DNA from: CAYXBG01 sp964463145
GTDB lineage: Bacteria; Acidobacteriota; UBA6911; RPQK01; CBDAPI01
Direction of reading: 5' to 3'
Assembly (NCBI GenBank): GCA_964463145.1
Contig: CAYXBG010000029.1
Coordinates: 1-18,541 of the forward strand
Length of the DNA stretch: 18,541 bases
Every line of letters begins with the position of its first letter. Position 1 is the stretch's first letter. The position numbers were made by a program, and so were the translations under genes. The notes beneath the pieces were generated by a model. That model was not told the DNA's origin. It ran no database searches and saw only the letters and a program-made list of their open reading frames with translations. Below, piece by piece: positions 14,330 through 18,541 of the stretch.

Positions 14330-16660
14330 ATGACCATCGAAATAGGATTTCTTTTCTTGATACTGGGCGCAATGATTATCCTTTTCCTGACGGAGATTTT
14401 CCCAGTAGACCTTACAGCATTTTTGGGCCTGATTATTTTGATCTTCGCGGGTTTTGTCCAACCCAACGAAGCCTTTGTGGGGTTTGCATCTCCAGCCGTA
14501 ATCACCATGCTCTCGATTTTCATCGTTAGTGCCTCCCTTCTTCATACCGGGATTGCCGACATGATGGGATTGAAGATCCATGCTTGGGTAGGCAGTCAAG
14601 AATTGAAACTAGTTGTGACCATCATGCTGGTTTCGGGAATCCTATCAGCCTTTATGAACAACATCGCTGCGGTCGCAGTGTTGATGCCCTCCGTTGCCAG
14701 TCTTGCCCGCCGAGCGAACTTATCCCCTTCAAGACTCTTCCTGCCACTTTCCTTCGGAGCTATTGTTGGAGGCACTACCACCCTTGTCGGCACGCCACCA
14801 AACATACTAGTAGGAACACTACTTGAAGAACGCGGGGTGGCCTCTTTCCGACTCTTCGATTTCGCCCCATTGGGTCTAATACTACTAAGCGTAAGCATCC
14901 TTTTCATGGTTACCATCGGCAGAAAGTTGCTTCCCAATCGCGAGTCCGGACAATCGCTCTCCTCTGATATTGATTTGGCTAATCTATATCAGCTGGATGA
15001 AATGTTGTTTTCGCTTAGAATTCCCAAGAGCTCTAGCTTAGCTGGAATGACCCTAGAGGAGGTGCAATTAGGGTCTGCATTGGGCATTCAGGTAGTAGCG
15101 GTATTACGTGGGCAGTCCAAGGAACTGGCCCCCAAACCGGCAACGGTACTAAATGAAGGCGACGTTCTCCTAGTAGAGGGCCAACTCTCAGATCTAAAGC
15201 AAATTCTGCAGGTCAAAGGCGCAGAGATTAGAAAAACATCCTTGAGCCGTTTGCCACGACCAGCACCAGGGTTCAGCGCTATTCGTGTACGCATCGAGGA
15301 AAATTCTGCATTTCAGTCTAAAAATCTGAAAGAACTTTACTTCCGCGAGAGTTACGGAGTCATCGTAATCGCCATACAACGAGGGACTCGATTACTCCGC
15401 AACAATCTAGGAAAAGAGAAACTGTGTACTGGCGATGAATTTGTTGCAATAGGATCTAGAGAGGCCCTAGATTCAGTGGTGTCAGAATCGGGAGTTCGCC
15501 TTCTAGCCACTGGGCTATCAACTGTTCGTAAACTTCAGCAACATCTCTTTATGATCCGAGTCAACAAGGACTCACCACTGGCAGGTATTACTCTGGCTGA
15601 AAGTCGAATCGGAGAATTAATAGGCTTAACTGTAGGCGGCATAGTCAGGAAAGGAGAAACCCGACTGGCGGTTTCTCCTGAGGAAATCATTCGGTCCGGA
15701 GACAAGCTTCTGATGGCAGGAGAATCCGAAAAAATTGCCAATCTTTTGGCTCTCAGCACCATTCAATTCGAACCAGAGAAACCCCCGACAGAACTAGAAT
15801 CTGAAGAAACAAATCTTGTAGAGGCTTCTCTTTCCCCTCGCTGTTCCTTAATTGGAAAAACATTAAAAGACATTTCATTCCGACAAAGGTATGGGCTGCA
15901 AGTACTGGCAGTTTGGCGCGAGGGAGCTCCTATCCGGCTTAAGTTAAACAGCTTGCAATTGACATTTGGTGATGCTCTGCTGTTACAGGGTTCCCGCAAA
16001 AAAATGCGGATCTTGGCAAAAGATCCCGATTTCCTAGTTCTCTCCCACTCTATCGAGTTAGCCCGCAAGACGAAGAAAGCCCCTTTCGCGATTGGGGCTT
16101 TGCTGCTGATGGTCGGTTTAGTAATTACAGGCCTCCAGCCCATTCATGTCGCTGCATTTACAGCAGCGTCACTGGTAATTCTTGCTGGCACACTAAGCAT
16201 GGAAGAAGCCTATCGGAGTGTAGAGTGGAGAGTTATTTTTTTAGTGGCTGCTATTCTCCCAGTGGGAGTTGCTATGGAACGGACTGGAACCACCTCATGG
16301 TTGACCGACACAATTATTGCTGCTGCCAGCTCACTGGAACCACATATGCTGTTGGCAATACTAGTGGTAATGTCCAGCCTTCTGAGTCAATGCCTGGATG
16401 GGGCCCCGACAGTAGTGCTCATGACACCCGTTGTCCTACAAGCTGCCTCGCGCCTAGAGCTGAGTCCCTACCCCTTAATGATGGGAGTCGCATTAGCAGC
16501 CTCTGCAGCATTTATGACTCCCTTCAGTCACAAAGCCAATTTACTGGTGATGGGCGCTGGAGGATATCGTCCAGTTGATTACCTGAAGGTGGGAACCCCA
16601 CTGACCATTGTCTTTCTTATTTTACTTACCCTTCTCGTTCCTCTATTTTTCCCCTTCTAG
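14330..16660 (+). CDS. SLC13/DASS-family permease with four RCK_C (TrkA-C) modules
   Basis: 776 residues from the ATG at 14330, with AGAGAG 6 nt upstream; a TTG at 14324 would add two residues. The N-terminal membrane half holds the NNIAAVAVLMP motif (110-120) and the GGTTTLVGTPPN hairpin signature (147-158) of SLC13 anion permeases. The C-terminal half (about 580-776) repeats the pattern with CLDGAPTVVLMTP and AAFMTPFSHKANLLVMG. Between them, about 225-566, I see four RCK_C-like units: each has a (S)xLAGxTLxE or equivalent opening, a G(L/I)xVxxxxR strand and a GDxLLxxG close, near 232-284, 316-374, 407-464 and 505-555. Family members usually carry two such regulatory domains and are near 600 residues. 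Likely substrates are sulfate or dicarboxylates with Na+ or H+, but this is not decided by sequence. No neighbouring sulfur-assimilation gene helps. Confidence 0.88.
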   Translation: MTIEIGFLFLILGAMIILFLTEIFPVDLTAFLGLIILIFAGFVQPNEAFVGFASPAVITMLSIFIVSASLLHTGIADMMGLKIHAWVGSQELKLVVTIMLVSGILSAFMNNIAAVAVLMPSVASLARRANLSPSRLFLPLSFGAIVGGTTTLVGTPPNILVGTLLEERGVASFRLFDFAPLGLILLSVSILFMVTIGRKLLPNRESGQSLSSDIDLANLYQLDEMLFSLRIPKSSSLAGMTLEEVQLGSALGIQVVAVLRGQSKELAPKPATVLNEGDVLLVEGQLSDLKQILQVKGAEIRKTSLSRLPRPAPGFSAIRVRIEENSAFQSKNLKELYFRESYGVIVIAIQRGTRLLRNNLGKEKLCTGDEFVAIGSREALDSVVSESGVRLLATGLSTVRKLQQHLFMIRVNKDSPLAGITLAESRIGELIGLTVGGIVRKGETRLAVSPEEIIRSGDKLLMAGESEKIANLLALSTIQFEPEKPPTELESEETNLVEASLSPRCSLIGKTLKDISFRQRYGLQVLAVWREGAPIRLKLNSLQLTFGDALLLQGSRKKMRILAKDPDFLVLSHSIELARKTKKAPFAIGALLLMVGLVITGLQPIHVAAFTAASLVILAGTLSMEEAYRSVEWRVIFLVAAILPVGVAMERTGTTSWLTDTIIAAASSLEPHMLLAILVVMSSLLSQCLDGAPTVVLMTPVVLQAASRLELSPYPLMMGVALAASAAFMTPFSHKANLLVMGAGGYRPVDYLKVGTPLTIVFLILLTLLVPLFFPF

Positions 16661-16841
16661 ATTAAGACCTCAAAAGTCCAGACACTTTAATAATTTTCCA
16701 TCACAGTGGGGCTCGAATAAGGCATACTAGCCAAGGGATACCAGTCAAAAACTCGACTGATCCGAATGGTAGCTTCTTAGAGGTTCACACCAATATCTAA
16801 GGGAAAGCGGCAGCGAGTCGACCTAATGAAACTTGGCAGGG

Positions 16842-16847
16842 TATAAA
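16842..16847 (+). promoter_or_regulatory. Possible -10 box giving a leaderless transcript of the MFS gene
   Basis: TATAAA (five of six bases of the -10 consensus) ends 7 nt before the ATG at 16855. A transcript from it would start at or next to the A of the ATG. The nearest purine-rich ribosome site, AGGG at 16838-16841, is 13 nt from the ATG, which is too far to be efficient. No good -35 box lies at the expected distance, so the promoter is tentative. Confidence 0.3.
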
Positions 16848-16854
16848 TTCTAAT

Positions 16855-18051
16855 ATGAGATCTCGTTTCAGGTCAGAACTGGTCATAGCAGCAGGTGCGG
16901 TGACGATCTTCCTTGCTATGGGGATACGACAGTCATTTGGACTTTTCCTAGTACCAATTACTACTGATCTGGGGATTGGAAGAGAGAGCTTCAGCCTATC
17001 AATAGCCCTGCAAAACCTGATCTTCGGATTACCTTTACTGGCCATGCTCGCCGATCGGATCGGAGCTAAGACAATCCTCCTGTTTGGAGCCGTACTGTAT
17101 AGCACGGGACTACTTTTTTTGAGTTTAGTGAGCAATTCTATTGGGCTCCATCTCACTATCGGGATAGCGATCGGATTGGCACAGAGTGCCGTTGGTTATG
17201 TTGTCATACTCGGAGCCGTAGCCCAGGTAGTTCCCTCTAGTCGACGAAGCGCTGCCTTCGGTATGGTTACGGCCGCCGGATCTCTTGGTATGTTTGGCAT
17301 GGTTCCCTTAGCACAATGGCTGCTTGCAACCATTGGCTGGCAAGAAGCGGTTACTGTTTTGGCTCTGACCACGGTTATAATTGCCCTGGCCTCCATGGTA
17401 CTCCCAGCCAAAAGGGATGAGAGGGCCGAGGATTCTACAAGCCTATCTTGGGCCCTCAGGAAGGCCAGCCGGCATCCCAGTTATTGGCTGCTAATAACTG
17501 GATTTTTTGTTTGTGGTTTTCATGTCTCTTTCGTGGCAACACATCTGCCAGCTTTCTTGACCGATAAAGGCCTAGCCCCAACGGTCGGAGCCACTGCGTT
17601 GTCCCTGATTGGACTCTTCAATTTATTCGGATCATTTCTTTTTGGTTGGCTGGGCGACCGCTATTCAAAAAAAATTCTTTTAAGCACAATTTACTTCTTT
17701 AGATCAGTCGTAATGGCATTATTTGTCTTGCTTCCTCTAACTCCGACTTCTGCTCTAATCTTCGGGGCCGTGATAGGCTTGCTTTGGCTAGCCACTGTAC
17801 CTCTAACGAGCGGGATAGTAGGGCAGATTTTTGGAACCCGTTATCTCTCCAGTCTCTACGGGATTGTTTTTCTCAGCCATCAGATCGGTGCGTTTTTGGG
17901 TGTTTGGTTAGGAGGACGCGCTTTCGATCTCACGGGGTCCTATAGTCCTGTTTGGTTAGTGTCCATTCTACTTGGACTCATTGCCATGGGCTTACATCTC
18001 CCTATCGACGAACGGTCAATAAACTATCGACGAGCTAAGGCGAGAAGTTAG
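16855..18051 (+). CDS. Major facilitator superfamily transporter
   Basis: 398 residues with twelve predicted membrane helices, the usual MFS length. The first helix (AAGAVTIFLAMGIRQSFGLF) is typical of the monocarboxylate/oxalate-formate-like bacterial MFS branch. A motif-A-like loop appears after helix 2 (LADRIGAKTILLFG) and again after helix 8 (FGWLGDRYSKKILL), matching the two six-helix halves. A loop at about residues 190-205 (KRDERAEDSTSLSWALRKASRH) divides them. The family moves small organic anions or drugs by ion coupling; the substrate cannot be read from this sequence. The gene lies 194 nt after the permease gene with no terminator between them. The start is uncertain because there is no good ribosome site; no upstream alternative looks better. 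Confidence 0.88.
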   Translation: MRSRFRSELVIAAGAVTIFLAMGIRQSFGLFLVPITTDLGIGRESFSLSIALQNLIFGLPLLAMLADRIGAKTILLFGAVLYSTGLLFLSLVSNSIGLHLTIGIAIGLAQSAVGYVVILGAVAQVVPSSRRSAAFGMVTAAGSLGMFGMVPLAQWLLATIGWQEAVTVLALTTVIIALASMVLPAKRDERAEDSTSLSWALRKASRHPSYWLLITGFFVCGFHVSFVATHLPAFLTDKGLAPTVGATALSLIGLFNLFGSFLFGWLGDRYSKKILLSTIYFFRSVVMALFVLLPLTPTSALIFGAVIGLLWLATVPLTSGIVGQIFGTRYLSSLYGIVFLSHQIGAFLGVWLGGRAFDLTGSYSPVWLVSILLGLIAMGLHLPIDERSINYRRAKARS

Positions 18052-18291
18052 TCACTTATCTGGACGTTGGTTTGCAATTCTGCGCCCCTTGAAGGTCTCT
18101 ACTATTTTTGCCAAGGCTGATTCGTATTTCGTGAGAGATTAGAATCGGTCATTATCAGCTTGTGACAAACGACTTCGGAATAATAAGCTGTAGCGAGACA
18201 ACTCAGTCGAGGCTAAATGCTATCCGACTGCAGAATGAAATTTTTGACAGGAAAAATTCAGTGAAGAATCTCATCTACAAAGAGTTTTTTG
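18052..18291. other. Gap between the MFS gene and queC
   Basis: 240 bases without a credible gene. A TTGACA at 18244-18249 is an exact -35 consensus on the plus strand, but no good -10 box follows at 16-18 nt. CAGCTT (18156-18161) and AAGCTG (18185-18190) could pair around a 23-nt loop, which is weak. I looked for a preQ1-I riboswitch because of queC and did not find its conserved core. AAAGAG (18279-18284) is a fair ribosome site for queC. Confidence 0.5.
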
Positions 18292-18541
18292 ATGCCACTT
18301 GAGAAGAAGGCTGTAGTCCTTCTCAGCGGCGGCATGGATTCCACCACAACACTTGCCCTCTCAGTTCGGGATGGATTTAGAGCTTATGCCCTCTCGTTTA
18401 GATACGGGCAATGTCACGAATTCGAATTGAGCGCTGCACGTAAGATCGCTAAGAAAGCAGGCGTTGCCCGTCATATTATTTACGACATCGATTTGCGCAT
18501 TTTTGGTGGATCAGCACTTACCACTAGTGAGATGAAAATAC
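18292..18541 (+). CDS. queC: 7-cyano-7-deazaguanine synthase QueC (N-terminal part, cut by window edge)
   Basis: An open frame from ATG at 18292 runs 83 codons to the right edge. It begins MPLEKKAVVLLSGGMDSTTT, with the PP-loop ATP-binding motif SGGMDS at residues 12-17, and continues with ALSFRYGQCHEFELSAARKIA, the RYGQxHxxE block typical of QueC. QueC converts 7-carboxy-7-deazaguanine and ammonium to preQ0 with ATP, in the cytoplasm, for queuosine in tRNA or deazaguanine in DNA. Family length is about 220-240 residues, so about two thirds is missing. AAAGAG lies 7 nt before the ATG. It is separate from the transporters upstream and starts a new functional group to the right. Confidence 0.93.
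   Translation, partial: MPLEKKAVVLLSGGMDSTTTLALSVRDGFRAYALSFRYGQCHEFELSAARKIAKKAGVARHIIYDIDLRIFGGSALTTSEMKI

Noticed and set aside
18052..18291. preQ1 riboswitch upstream of queC
   Set aside because: No preQ1-I hairpin core with the A-rich tail could be recognised, so it is not annotated.

Overview
The window comes from a Gram-negative (diderm) bacterium of roughly balanced base composition. The evidence is an outer-membrane polysaccharide export protein (Wza type), a Wzc-type tyrosine kinase, a lipobox lipoprotein and Shine-Dalgarno-led genes, two or three of which may use TTG or GTG starts. The phylum is uncertain. ThuA, phytanoyl-CoA dioxygenase and concanavalin-like lipoprotein genes are common in Planctomycetes/Verrucomicrobia-type and Acidobacteria-type environmental genomes, and the small zinc-ribbon and FecR-like secreted proteins recall acidobacterial polysaccharide loci. 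This is recall, not a search result.

Positions 1-6071, all on the minus strand, form the front of an exopolysaccharide or capsule operon. In transcription order they are a Wzz-Wzc co-polymerase/tyrosine kinase, a Wza-like exporter, GDP-mannose 4,6-dehydratase (gmd), GDP-L-fucose synthase (fcl), and the first 81 residues of a NodU/CmcH-family carbamoyltransferase cut by the left edge. Together they supply GDP-L-fucose, control chain length and export the polymer; the last gene suggests a carbamoylated sugar. No glycosyltransferase or flippase is visible, so these probably lie further left or elsewhere.

Positions 6072-6464 are a divergent regulatory gap. Rightward from 6465 lie a geranylgeranyl-reductase-like flavoprotein (TTG start), a Wzy/WaaL-type O-antigen ligase/polymerase, a membrane-anchored TPR protein with a jelly-roll-like C-terminal domain (coupled by an ATGA overlap), a small zinc-ribbon protein, and a secreted FecR-like protein with an Asp-rich linker and a C-terminal hydrophobic helix. 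A textbook intrinsic terminator (11417-11449) closes this block. It looks like the polymerisation/surface half of the same polysaccharide system.

Positions 11450-14188 hold a phytanoyl-CoA dioxygenase-family enzyme (+) with a perfect 14-bp palindrome upstream, then, convergent to it, a secreted ThuA-domain protein (-) and a concanavalin-like lipoprotein (-). Positions 14330-18051 encode two transporters: an SLC13/DASS permease that appears to carry four RCK_C (TrkA-C) modules in its central loop, and an MFS transporter whose best -10 box lies so close to its ATG that the mRNA may be leaderless. The right edge cuts queC (7-cyano-7-deazaguanine synthase) after 83 codons.

No tRNA, rRNA, CRISPR array, insertion sequence or phage gene was seen. 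The strongest leads are the prenyl-reductase-like flavoprotein inside a polysaccharide locus, the four-module permease, and the FecR-like/zinc-ribbon pair of unknown role.
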